A model generated the notes under the pieces. That model was not told the DNA's origin. It searched no databases and worked only from the letters and a program-made list of their open reading frames with translations. From Cladorhizidae sp. MBARI D1340-BT2 (Eukaryota; Porifera; Demospongiae; Poecilosclerida; Cladorhizidae), in assembly GCA_028752905.1 (NCBI GenBank), contig JAQNBH010000010.1, positions 26,144,242-26,208,241 of the forward strand: a stretch of 64,000 bases of DNA, in the 5' to 3' direction. The position numbers and the translations under genes were made by a program. Of this stretch, positions 54,445 through 64,000 are shown piece by piece (position 1 is the stretch's first letter; every line of letters begins with the position of its first letter).

Positions 54445-55505
54445 AGTGAATGAACCCTTTCCCCATGCCTGGGTTAGACGAGATGATTGATGGTTGCCTG
54501 GGGCATCGTTCATCATGACCCTTGATCTCACAAACGGTTATTGGCAAGTGCCTGTGGAAGCCACCTCCTGGGATAAAACAGCATTTATCAAACCATACAG
54601 GAAGTACCAGTACAAGGTCATGCCTTTTGGTCTCGTAGGTGCTCCAGGAGTCATTCAACACATGATGAATCAGATCTTTGGAGACATCACCACATATGTC
54701 GCAGCCTATCTTGATGATGTTGTCATTTTCAGTGCAACTGGCAAGATCATCTCCATCACATCAACTGAACCTTGACAAGGATTAGCAAAGCTGGATTGAT
54801 GCTTAAACCAGCAAAATGTGCATTCACCATGTTTGAATACCCTTACCTCGGCCACATTGTCGGTCATGGAAATGTCAGACTGGAAGAAGAAATCCAAGCA
54901 GTGAAGAAATTCTAGACACCCTGAAGAAGGACATCCGAGCTTTCCTCGGCCTTGTCAGATATTATAGGCAGTTTATTCCCAACTTTGCAACAACAGCCAC
55001 CCCCCTCACTGACCTCACTCGAAAACATCTGCCCTACAAGGTGAACCAGCATGAAATGGCCTTCCAAACCATGAAAAACACCCTGACCACAGAACCAGTC
55101 TTACAGGGCCCAGACTTTGGGAAGCAGTTTGATCCTGCATCGGACGTAGGCACAGGAGCCATCCTCAGCCAGGCAAATGAGGATCAAGGAGACCACCCAG
55201 TGGCGTCCTTCTCTGGAAATAGCTTTTAAGGGAGAGGAACTTCACTGCGGTGGAAAAACAATGCCTGTCTATCGTCGAAGCAGTCAAACACTTCTCAGTT
55301 TACCTCACCTGAGTAAATTTTACAGTAGCGACTGATCACAATTGCCTTAGATTTTTGGAGCATATGAAGGATGCATGGGGATGACTCACAAGATGGGCAC
55401 TACAACTTCAACCCTTCCATTACAAAATCCACCATCGCCCGGGAACAGAGAATGGAAATGCGGACAATCTGTCAAGGCAAGCCTGGGAGGATGACCTGGA
55501 CACAC
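54445..55505 (+). pseudogene. RT palm and RNase H of element B
   Basis: RT palm: FIMTLDLTNGYWQVPVEATS, AFIKPYRKYQYKVMPFGLVG and AAYLDDVVIF (54494-54775, catalytic YLDD). Then LKPAKCAFTMFEYPYLGHIV in another frame (54797-54870). Connection and RNase H: KKDIRAFLGLVRYYRQFIPN (54927-54985), MAFQTMKNTLTTEPVLQGPD and FDPASDVGTGAILSQANEDQ (55041-55200; the first catalytic Asp region, altered), FTAVEKQCLSIVEAVKHFSV, TDHNCLRFLEHMKD, and HHRPGTENGNADNLSR (about 55428-55475) before the PPT. At least four frame changes or stops. Confidence 0.9.
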
Positions 55506-55509
55506 TGCA

Positions 55510-55527
55510 GGGGGGGAAAGGGGGGAG
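55510..55527 (+). promoter_or_regulatory. Polypurine tract of element B
   Basis: GGGGGGGAAAGGGGGGAG ends exactly at the TGTCAGGG start of the 3' LTR. Confidence 0.85.
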
Positions 55528-55751
55528 TGTCAGGGATCCCCCTCCTGGAAGCCCTGACAAGACCCTGGACCCTAAAGATACTGCTGAGGCAGTGTAAATG
55601 AACTGATAACCACAATACAATCAACACTTAGATGATGAACACCATATAAGTACACGTAACTGATTTTGTACAAGACCAGGAAAGGTGCTCAATTGCCAAG
55701 AGATTAGTAGGGTTTCTAGTTAGGTTATGTATAGCTTAGGGATCCACTACA
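55528..55751 (+). repeat. 3' LTR of element B
   Basis: TGTCAGGGATCCCCCTCCTGG...GGGATCCACTACA, 224 bp, with internal deletions relative to the 5' LTR. Confidence 0.9.
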
Positions 55752-57470
55752 ATCCACACTCACTGGCAACTCATTTTACTCGTCAAATGCATGTGTTCAT
55801 GAGTTGTCCGAATAATACCACAGGAATCACAAAGATTGGAGCTCCAGCCCTACAACATGATTGAAGCACTCCCTCGGTGTGAGATGGATATGCATCACCA
55901 CTTTCATGAGAAACTCTCTCCATATGTAGTCTCTTCCCACAAGATTGGCTGGTGTTGCTTCCAAGCATTCTCTGCGATAACAGACTTCTCAAGTTTCCCT
56001 CCTTGATTCAGGAGTCCAACTTCCTCATTGTTTCAGCAAAGGTACACCTTCCCATAAATGTAAGGAACCCCACACACAACTGATGACATCAAGGTAGTAT
56101 ACGATTTATCTTTGATTCTGTTAAGCAGAGATCTTAATGTCGAGCCAGATTTTAAAAAAACTCTGACATAAAAAATTCCCCACACACACGTTTGATATCT
56201 TCACTTAAGCCAGCCACATATGAGGTGATGATTATTCACTCTTTTATTAGGTTCATTATCCTTTTTTCTTCTTTCCCCTGTTGACTTTCTTGAAGCCGAG
56301 TGGATGAACGGCATCGCATAGCCATTGTTAGAAAATACTCGACAAAGATAGTCAGGCTCCTTATTCAGTTCTTCTTTATGTTGTAGTCACCCTTCTTGCT
56401 CTGTCATGGAAACTCTTCACAATCCCTCTTCTGACATGAACATGGTTGTGTGAACCATGGTGAATCTATCTCTATGTGAGTATCTTTTCTCTTTATACTG
56501 TGGATGTCCAGCAGTCCATCCTCTCCTCTCCTATGCAGCAAGCGGACAGGAAACGAAGCTGGCCATCATTCTTCAACTCCATGGTAAACTTAATCGTAGG
56601 CCTAGATGGTTTAGGAGTCCTTTTTCTGTCCCGCTCTTCAGCAGAGACAGGGGAGCAAATAGCAGCTCCTTTTATTTCTCCTGATGTTGAAGTAAGTAGT
56701 TTTTAGAGAAATCTCCAACAGTTCAGTGAGTCTGTCAGGCAACAGTAGTATAACATTCACTGTGTCATCCATGGGCACACAAGTGAAAAGAGTAAAACTG
56801 ACTAGCATCTCATATGAACTAAGGCATACCTTTTTGACTCTATCATAAAATGTCTTGAGTTGTTCACATATTTATCATTTTTCCTGTATGTGGACTCGAG
56901 AGATCAAATGTGCTACATATTTTATAAGCTGGTATGTAGGACAACCTATATATATATGAAATAGATCTTTTTTAAAAATTCCCCACACACACGTTTGATA
57001 ACTTCACTTAAGCCAGCAACATATGAGGTGATGATTAAGGAAATGGGGTGGGGGGGTATTCACTCTTTTCGTTTCATTATCCTTTTTTCTTCTTTGCCTT
57101 GTTGACTTTCTTGAAGCCGAGTGGATGAACGACATTGCATAGCCATTGTTAGAAAATACTAGACGAAGATAATCAGCCTCCTTATTCAGTTCTTCTTTAT
57201 GTTGTAGTCACCCTTCTTGCTCTGTCATGGAGGCTCTTCATAATCCCTCTTCTGACATGAACATGGTTGTGTGAACCATGGTGAATGTATCTCTATGTGA
57301 GTATCTTTTCTCTTTATACTGTGGATGTCCAGCATGCCATCGTCTCCTCTCCTATGCAGCAAGCAGTCAGGAAACGAAGCTGGCCATCATTCTCCAACTC
57401 CATGGTAAACTTAATTGTAGGCCTATGTTGTTTAGATGGTTTAGGAGTTCTTTTTCTGTCCCGCTCTTCA

Positions 57471-57716
57471 CTATGCAGAATGTATCATCCACATATCTTT
57501 TCCATGGGACAGGTTTTGTTGTCCTGACCTCAAGGCCAGCTCTTCAAAGAACTCTTGTGTATAACTTGCTACTACAGCAGAGACAGGGGAGCATATAGCA
57601 GCTCCTTTTATTTCTGCTGATTTGAAGTAAGTTATTTTTAGAGAAATCTCCAACAATTCAGTGAGTCTGTCCGGCAACAGTAGTAGTATAACATCCACTG
57701 TGTCATCCATGGGCAC
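57471..57716 (-). pseudogene. Penelope RT palm, unit 2
   Basis: MDDTVDVILLLLPDRLTELL, then IKGAAICSPVSAVVASYTQE and FFEELALRS (the GxAxGSPxSP-type RT motif in decayed form). The catalytic box follows in another frame (KDMWMIHS in place of KRYVDDTF). Confidence 0.85.
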
Positions 57717-57797
57717 ACAAGTGAAAAGAGTAAAACTGACTAGTCATCTGAACTAAGGCATACATTTTTGTCTGCATCATAAAATGTCTTGAGTTGT

Positions 57798-58049
57798 TCA
57801 CATATGTATCATTTTTCCTGTACGTGGAGAGATCAATGTGCTGTAAGCTGGTATGTAGGACAACCTATGTATGAAATAGATCTTTTTTAAAAATTCCCCA
57901 CACACACATTTGATATCTTCACTTAAGCCAGCAACATATGAGGTGATGATTAAGGAAATGGGGGTTTTTTTTTTCACTCTTTTAGTTTCATTATCCTTTT
58001 TTCTTCTTTCCCTTGTTGACTTTCTTGAAGCCGAGTGGATGAACGACAT
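57798..58049 (-). pseudogene. Penelope RT thumb joined to the RT front of the next unit
   Basis: It reads RKSTRERRKKDNETKRVKKK and ISLIITSYVAGLSEDIKCVC, then GEFLKKIYF. The frame then continues directly into RT-front sequence (YIPAYSTLISPRTGKM). This thumb-to-front joint is the tandem-array junction at protein level. The linker and GIY-YIG endonuclease expected after the thumb are missing here. Confidence 0.8.
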
Positions 58050-59083
58050 TGCATAGCCATTGTTAGAAAATACTCTACGAAGATAGTCAGCCTCCTTATT
58101 CAGTTCTTCTTTATGTTGTAGTCACCCTTCTTGCTCTGTCATGGAAACTCTTCACAATCCCTCTTCTGACATGAACATGGTTGTGTGAACCATGGTGAAT
58201 CTATCTCTATGTAAGTACCTTTTCTCTTTATACTGTGGATGTCCAGCATGCCATCCTCTCCTCTCCTATGCAGCAAGTGGACAGGAAATGAAGCTGGCTA
58301 TCATTCTTCAACTCCATGGTAAACTTAATCGTAGGCCTAGATGGTTTAGGAGTCCTTTTTCTGTCCCGCTTTTCAGCAGAGACAGGGGAGCAAATAGCAG
58401 CTCCTTTTATTTCTCCAGATGTTGAAGTAAGTTGTTTTTAGAGAAATCCCCAACAGTTCAGTGAGTCTGTCAGGCAGCAGTAGTATAACATGCACTGTGT
58501 CATCCATGGGCACAGAAGTGAAAAGAGTAAAACTGACTAGCATCTCATATGAACTAAGGCATACATTTTTGACTCTATCATAAAATGTATTGAGTTGTTC
58601 ACATACGTATCATTTTTCCTGTACGTGGAGAGATCAAATGTGCTACATATTTATAAGCTGGTATGTAGGACAACCGAAATAGATCTTTTTTAAAAATTCC
58701 CCACACACACGTTTGATAACTTCACTTAAGCCAGCAACATATGAGGTGATGATTAAGGAAATGGGGTGGGGGGTATTCACTCTTTTTGTTTCATTATCCT
58801 TTTTTTTTCTTTGCCTTGTTGACTTTCTTAAAGCCGAGTGGATGAACGACATTGCATAGCCATTGTTAGAAAATACTAGACGAAGATAATCAGCCTCCTT
58901 ATTCAGTTCTTCTTTATGTTGTAGTCACCCTTCTTGCTCTGTCATGGAGGCTCTTCATAATCCCTCTTCTGACATGAACATGGTTGTGTGAACCATGGTG
59001 AATGTATCTCTATGTGAGTATCTTTTGTCTTTATACTGTGGATGTCCAGCAGTCAATCCTCTCCTCTACTATGCAGAAAGCAG

Positions 59084-59311
59084 TCAGGAAGCGAAGCTGG
59101 CCATCATTCTCCAACTCCATGGTAAACTTAATTGTAGGCCTATGTTGTTTAGATGGTTTAAGAGTTCTTTTTCAGTCCCACTCTTCACTATGCAGAATGT
59201 ATCATCCACATATCTTTTCCATAGGACAGGTTTTGTTGGTGCTGACCTCAAGGCCAGCTCTTCAAAGAACTCTGTGTATAACTTGCTACTACAGCAGAGA
59301 CAGGGGAGCAT
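59084..59311 (-). pseudogene. Penelope RT catalytic segment, unit 4
   Basis: LYTEFFEELALRSAPTKPVL, then WKRYVDDTFCIVKSGTEKEL and LNHLNNIG in one frame. The YVDD box and the KRYVDDTF context are characteristic of Penelope-like RTs. It is the best-preserved active-site segment of the array. Confidence 0.9.
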
Positions 59312-59559
59312 ATAGCAGCTCCTTTTATTTCTCCTGATGTTGAACAGAAGTAAGTTGTTTTTAGAGAAATCTCCAACAATTCAGTGAGTCTGTCAGCAAC
59401 AGTAGTAATATCCACTGTCTCATGGGCAAACAAGTGAAAAGAGTAAAACTGACTAGCATCTCATCTGAACTAAGACATACATTTTTGATTATATCATAAA
59501 ATGTCTTGAGTTATTCATATATGTATCATTTTTCTTGTACGAGGAGAGATCAAATATGC

Positions 59560-60900
59560 TATGGAAGGCCATATAACAAAGGAGGTCTACTTCCTGTTGG
59601 CCTAACTTTATTATACAAATGTTGCTATCTTCCCTGTCCTCTACAAACTCCTAAGAGGAAAAAAGCTGAGGTTTACACTTATTTACTTGAGGCCTGAATT
59701 ACTCTAATCCAATATTGACCTGTTGGCCTTGCCCAGGAAGTAAGCCCCCCCCTCCCTCCAGTCTTCACCTTCCTGTACCATCCTTCCTACGTGGTCTGAC
59801 CACCTTAATCAGTGGCCTCCCTCTCATTTTCTTGTTGTTAGGCTTCAGGCAGAAGGTAAAAAAATCTGTTCTACAGTACATGTAGCTCATCTTATAAAGG
59901 GGTGGGGAATTTATGCTGGCAGATGCTGCAGAATTCTTCAGGCAAGCTATTTTTAAAGTGAAAGAGGAACTGTGTTGCCTGGTGCATGAGCACACCCCAG
60001 AATTTGGCCATACTGATTTATAACTGGATAATGGTTGCACACGGATACTAGTATCCTCATTCTGTCTAACTCTGTAAACAGGCCTGCTAATGGCTTCATT
60101 CTTAGGTGAACATGTATTACATCCTGGCCAGTCTCAACAACCAGCATTGACAGTAGTAGAATTGTACTATATATGCTGGGCTGCTCTGGACTAGCCAAAA
60201 TGATACGTACAGCTACTTGGAGTGGAAAACAATTTAAAAAATGTATACTGTAAGAAGATCAATGGGCACAAGTTATCAGATATAATCATGCCACATCCCA
60301 ATAATTAACACTTCAAGTAGCTCAAGTTACCTATAACGTGTAGCTATGTGGATCAGACCTAATAGGAGGGAACTTGTTTTCTGACTAGAAATTGGGTAAC
60401 TTACTCCATCATTGTTACCCTATGCAACCTGTCTTACTCCATTGCAGTCAGTTTTCCTTCCTCATCACTCTTCAAATCTGCAGTTAGGTATCTCTATCTT
60501 TCTCTTTGCTTTTAGGTCATTTTTCAATTCACATAAGCCCATTTTATTGAAGTCATGTGACCAGATAAAATTGTCCGGTGCTGAACCAGCCACCTATCAT
60601 ATTTTCTGGGGGTGAATGAATCTTTGCAGGTATTTTAAGTCACTACTTCTTTCATTAGAGGGAGACAGACAGAGAGAGAGATTAAAACAATCACAAAATA
60701 CTTCAAAGTTCTCTTTATTTAGTGGCACTAAAAAGCTGATTGAAACAGAATCCTTGAACTATTTGACGTCGGCTGAAGTAATCGTACAAATCACTAAATT
60801 GATATCACTAAGTCCAAGTGAAGCCATCACCCTCAGGAGTACAGATTGGTTGGGAACAGATCCATAGCATGACATTTCTCTTCCGCAGTGAGATGGCATA
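59560..60900 (-). other. 5' part of Penelope copy I (duplicated in copy II)
   Basis: Starts with the RT-front motif region (GGAAGGCCATATAACAAAGG encodes the YGLPYS-like remnant on the minus strand). The rest (59830-60900) is conserved with 62970-63990, but I do not recognise its protein. Plus-strand readings such as VKEELC(C/R)LVHEHTPEFGHT also agree between copies, so the coding strand of this part is not settled. Confidence 0.6.
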
Positions 60901-61360
60901 GATGTAGTAGAAGATACCTTGTAATTTGAGATGGTGGGATGCCAAAGTGCTACCTCTGATAACAGCTCCTTCTAATAACAACTCCTTCTAATTTCTTTCA
61001 AACTATATCCAATCAACTCCATCCTCCTTCATTTGTCCTGGCACCGCATCTATCCAACATCTTAATCCCTTTCTCCTAGACTATAGCTGTTGAGTCTTCC
61101 CCCCTCTATCGATATTTGGAACTCTCTTCCTCGGCGCTTGATTACAGAACCATGGTGGTTAACCATAGAGAAACATGCGCTAAAATCATAAGCGATTCAA
61201 ATTAGCCCACTTAATCAATCATTATGGATAATGGTCATAATTAGCTTTGACTATTAAGTCCACATTTTAAATATAAATAGCAATTATTATAATAACAATA
61301 TAAGAAGAACACGACAACAATTATAGTATACCAATAATATTTAATAATAGTAACAAGAAG
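60901..61360. other. Unassigned spacer between the two Penelope copies
   Basis: AT-rich, no gene seen. ATAATAACAATA-type low complexity occurs at 61270-61350. Confidence 0.4.
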
Positions 61361-61402
61361 GAGGAGGAGGAGGAGGAGGAGGAAGAGGAGGGGGAGGATA
61401 TA
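61360..61402. repeat. (AGG)n microsatellite
   Basis: AAGGAGGAGGAGGAGGAGGA followed by GGAGGAAGAGGAGGGGGAGG. It abuts the Penelope terminus at about 61405, as the AAC arrays do at 43.0 and 50.45 kb. Confidence 0.95.
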
Positions 61403-61881
61403 CTAATAATATTTGTGTGATTACTCTCAGCTGACATCACAGTATGCTTTAAGATTTATCTTCAAATCGGCTTTTTGGTTTTGAAGCCAAGGTTTCAACC
61501 GTAATACTTTTGTTTTGAACAAGGAAAAAAAATTTAAAAAAATAACGCAAAGTATCCACACTCGCTGGGACTCATTTCACTCAACAAATGCATGTGATTC
61601 ATGAGTTTTCCAAATAACACCACATGAATCAGACAGACGTAGATTGGCGTACTTTATGTGCATAGCATTGAGAGTTGAGACGCAACTACATGGCAGCTCC
61701 AGCCCTACAAAACAATTGAAGTGCTGATCTCTCGGTGTTAGATGGATTGCATTACTTCTTTCATGAGAAATGCTCTCTATTTGCTAACTCCATCCAATCA
61801 CAGAGGTCTCTTCCCACAAGATTGGCTGGTTTGCTTCCTGCGATAGCAGACTTCTCAAGTTCTCCTCTTCTGCAAACATCT

Positions 61882-62073
61882 TTATGTCAGTTCCTCCAAC
61901 TTCCTCATTGTCTCACCAAACGTACACCTTCCGATATGTGCAAGAAACCCTAAATACAATGGCGACATCATGGTAGTCTTCAAATTATTTTTGACCCTGT
62001 TAAGCAGAGATCTTAATGTCAAGCCAGATTTAAAAATAACTCTGATATCACCACACACATTTGATATCTTCAC
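61882..62073 (-). pseudogene. Penelope linker and GIY-YIG-like endonuclease remnant
   Basis: The reading GDIRVIFKSGLTLRSLLNRV is the conserved linker before the endonuclease in Penelope proteins. GRCTFGETMRKLEEL corresponds to the second half of a GIY-YIG domain (usual form G-x-x-Y-I/V-G-E-T-x-R-x-L). The GIY part is not readable. The frame ends at 61882, and the rest of the domain toward 61700 is decayed. Confidence 0.7.
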
Positions 62074-62396
62074 TTAAGCCAGCCACATAAGAGGTGATGA
62101 TTAAGGGGGGTGGGTATTCACTCTTTTAGTTACATTATCATTTTTTCTCGGTGACTTTCTTGAAGACGAGCAGATGAACAGCATTGCATAGGAATTGTTA
62201 GAAAATACTCGACGAAGATAGTCAGCCTCCTTATTCAGTTCTTCTTTGTGTTGAAGTTACCCTTCTTGCTCTGTCATGGAGGCTCTTCACAATCCCTCTT
62301 CTGACATGAACATGGTTGTGCGAATCATGGTGAATGTATCTCGATGTGATCTCTTTATATATACTGTGGATGTCCAGCATGCCATCCTCTCCTCTC

Positions 62397-62839
62397 CTAT
62401 GCAGTAGCAGTCAGGAAACGAAGCTGGCCATCATTCTCCAACTCCATGGTAAACTTAATTGTAGGCCTGATGTTGTTTATTCTCCTGATGTTGAAGTAAG
62501 TTGTTTTTAGAGAAATCTCCAACAGTTCAGTGAGTCTGTCAAGCAACAGTAGTATAATACCCACTGTGTCATCCATGGTTACACAAGTGAAAACAGTAAA
62601 ACTGACTAGCATCTCATCTGAACTAAGACATACATTTTTGACTGCATCATAAAATGTCTTGAGTTGTTCACATATGTATAATTTTTACTGTATGTGGAGA
62701 GATCAAATGTGCTTGTAAGCTTGTATGTAGGACAACCTATGTAAGAAATAAATCTTTTAAGGGGTTTTCCCCGCATTTTTGGAAGGCCATACAGCAAAGG
62801 AGGTCTACTTCCTGTTGGCCTAACTTTATTATACAACAT
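62397..62839 (-). pseudogene. Penelope RT of copy II (front and partial palm)
   Basis: 62606-62839 reads MLYNKVRPTGSRPPLLYGLP (the conserved Penelope RT motif) and SYIGCPTYKLTS. 62397-62612 reads MLVSFTVFTCVTMDDTVGII with DRLTELLEISLKTTYF, then jumps to IRPTIKFTMELENDGQLRFL. The segment with the GSPxS motif and YVDD box is deleted between TTYF and IRPT. That deletion alone would abolish RT activity. Confidence 0.88.
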
Positions 62840-63990
62840 AGTTGCTACGTATCTCCCCTGTCCTTCAAAGGGAAAAAAGCTGAGGTTTACACATATTTAC
62901 TTGAGACCATTTCCTGCACCCTCCTACTTACAGGGCTTACAGTGCCTAGATCATTTGGCTCTCTCCCTTTTCCTTGTTGTCAGGTTTCAGGCAGAAGGAG
63001 AAAAATCTGTTCTACAATACATGTAGCTCATCTTATAAAGGGATGGGAAATTTATGCTGGTGGACACTACAGAAATTTCCAGGAAATCTATTTTTAAAGT
63101 GAAAGAGGAACTCTGTCGCCTGGTGCATGAGCACACCCCAGAATTTGGCCATACTGACTTATAACTGGATAATGGTTGCACACAGATACTAGTATACTCA
63201 TTCTGTCTATCTCTGTAAACAGGCCTGAAAAATAAAATTTAATGGCTTCATTCATTACATCCTGGCCAGCTCAACAACCAGCATTGACAGTACAACTGTA
63301 CTATATTATGCTGGGGTGCTCTGGACTAGCCAAAATGCTACGTACAGCTACTTGGATGGAAAACAATTATAAAAATGTATACTGTAAGAAGATCAATGGG
63401 CACAAGTTATCTGATATAATCTTGCCTCATCCCAATATAAAGGTATAAATTAACACTTCAATTAGCCTATACGTGTAGCTATGTGGACCACACCTAATAG
63501 GATACTCCATCATTGTTGCCCTATGCAACCTATCTTACTCCAGTGCAGTCAGTTTTCTTTCCTGACTCTTCAAATCTGCATTTAGGTGTCTCTATCTTTC
63601 TCTTTACTACGAGGTCACTTTTCAATTCACATAAGCCCATTTTATTGACAGGTGACCACTGTTGGTGAATCTGCGACCTATCATTTTTTCTTGTGGGTGA
63701 ATAAATTTGCAATTTTAAAGTCAATACTTAATTTCTTTCTTTCTTTCTTTTCTCCTTTATTAAAAATTATAGAGGGAGATGGAGGGAGAGAGATTAAAAT
63801 ATCAAAGATTCTCTTTAAATTAGCTTTTTAGTGGCACTAAAAAGCGTTTGATGTTAGCATCGTACCAATCACTAAATTGATATCGCTAAGTCCAAATGAG
63901 GCCATCACCCTCAGGAGCACAGATTGGTTAGCAACAGATCCATAGCATGACATTACTCTTCCACAGTGAGATGGCATAGGGATATCTTGT
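62785..63990. repeat. 1.2-1.3-kb segment shared by both Penelope copies
   Basis: Matches 59560-60900 over its length with scattered indels. Examples: GGTCTACTTCCTGTTGGCCT, CTTGTTGTCAGGTTTCAGGC and GCATGAGCACACCCCAGAAT. The final part includes a (TTTC)n stretch at 63733-63752 that is absent in the other copy. Confidence 0.9.
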
Positions 63991-64000
63991 AGTTTCAGAT

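Larger units (their letters stand above)
50594..55751 (+). mobile_element. Gypsy-type LTR element B, full length, integrase upstream of RT
   Basis: 5' LTR 50594-50879, PBS from 50881, gag, knuckle, protease, integrase, RT, RNase H, PPT 55510-55527, 3' LTR 55528-55751. It is about 5.16 kb. The order gag-protease-integrase-RT-RNase H is the same Gmr1-like order as in the element at 3.7-10.0 kb, and the PBS core TGGTGGCAGC is shared. It sits inside a Penelope-like element. The first bases of the 5' LTR are eroded and no certain target duplication is visible. Multiple frameshifts. Confidence 0.9.
56160..59545 (-). repeat. Four-unit head-to-tail array of a Penelope RT segment
   Basis: Units start at about 56190, 56993, 57908 and 58711, judged by the anchor (C)ACACAC(G)TTTGATA(T/A)C. 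The periods are about 803, 915 and 803 bp. Units 2 and 4 carry an extra segment of about 110 bp (57467-57577 and 59186-59293) that encodes the RT active site. Units 1 and 3 lack it, so the array is a dimer (short plus long) repeated twice. On the minus strand each unit reads RT front (GCPTYQL-like), palm (DRLTELLEISLK, IKGAAICSPVSAVVASYTQ), then thumb (TSYVAGLSEDIKCVCGEFLK). Confidence 0.92.
55752..60900 (-). mobile_element. Penelope-like element, copy I, with amplified RT core
   Basis: Resumes right of element B and runs on the minus strand. Blocks 55752-56120 (3' part) match 61555-61980 of copy II. 56160-59545 is a four-unit tandem array of the RT core. 59560-60900 matches 62785-63990 of copy II and should be the 5' part. 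Penelope-type motifs include RYVDDTFCIVKSGTEKELLN and LYNKVRPTGSRPP (the latter in copy II). The right end near 60900 is set only by the end of similarity. Confidence 0.8.
61405..64000 (-). mobile_element. Penelope-like element, copy II, continuing past the window
   Basis: Minus-strand order from the right edge: 5' part (62785-63990), RT front and palm (62397-62839), thumb region (about 62050-62180), GIY-YIG-like end (61882-62073), 3' part, and a terminus with a degenerate hammerhead-like segment (61405-61550). Only one RT unit is present. It is a useful reference for the uninterrupted Penelope sequence at the element B insertion site. Confidence 0.8.

Noticed and set aside
1..64000. tRNA, rRNA or snRNA genes
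   Set aside because: No cloverleaf or conserved rRNA/snRNA sequence was recognised by eye on either strand. A covariance-model scan would be needed to exclude diverged copies.

Overview
This 64-kb window looks like a repeat-dense piece of nuclear DNA from an invertebrate animal. No intact host gene, tRNA or rRNA is recognisable. Nearly everything identifiable is a transposable element (TE) or a tandem repeat. The evidence for a eukaryote is LTR, non-LTR and Penelope-like retroelements, hAT, Merlin and Ginger-type DNA transposons, and GT-AG introns of 54-59 bp. A sponge-like host is my best guess, because compact introns and multicopy integrase/Ulp1/PHD elements fit. The sequence does not prove this.

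Left part (1-14.2 kb). A 20-bp minisatellite fills the first 1.7 kb. At 3665-10038 lies a complete but decayed LTR element on the minus strand (two LTRs, 4-bp target duplication, PBS, PPT, gag, protease, integrase, RT, RNase H). It has Ty3/gypsy-type domains, but integrase lies upstream of reverse transcriptase (Gmr1-like order). A 750-bp hAT derivative interrupts its integrase. A 40-bp minisatellite at 10.9-14.2 kb is split by a 2.6-kb hAT element. Both hAT insertions show clean 5-bp target duplications.

Middle (14.2-39.9 kb). In order: a decayed non-LTR element (16.2-18.6 kb, +); a Ginger-like DNA transposon with integrase, Cys-rich, Ulp1-type protease and PHD parts (18.6-23.7 kb, +); a decayed gene of an uncharacterised transposase-like metazoan family (23.8-26.3 kb, +); an apparently intact Merlin (IS1016/ISXO2-type) transposon with a two-intron, 300-residue transposase (26.9-28.2 kb, -); a hAT relic (29.0-30.9 kb, +); a second copy of the non-LTR family (31.1-33.0 kb, +); two hammerhead-ribozyme-like motifs back to back (33.4 kb); and a BEL/Pao remnant (35.0-37.1 kb, -).

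Right part (39.9-64 kb). A module of hAT fragment, 5' part of gypsy element A, (AAC/AAT)n microsatellite, hammerhead-bearing Penelope terminus and gypsy element B occurs twice in direct tandem (39.98-47.33 and 47.33-55.75 kb). Copy 1 has an internal deletion that joins element B to a Penelope fragment. In copy 2, element B is complete from LTR to LTR, again with integrase before RT, and is inserted into a Penelope-like element. That Penelope copy continues to about 60.9 kb on the minus strand and contains a four-unit tandem array of its RT core. A second Penelope copy runs from 61.4 kb past the window edge.

The genes do not form a pathway. The window records successive insertions, nestings, tandem duplications and decay. 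Only the Merlin transposase reads as potentially intact. Assignments rest on motif recognition by eye, and element borders not supported by terminal repeats are approximate.
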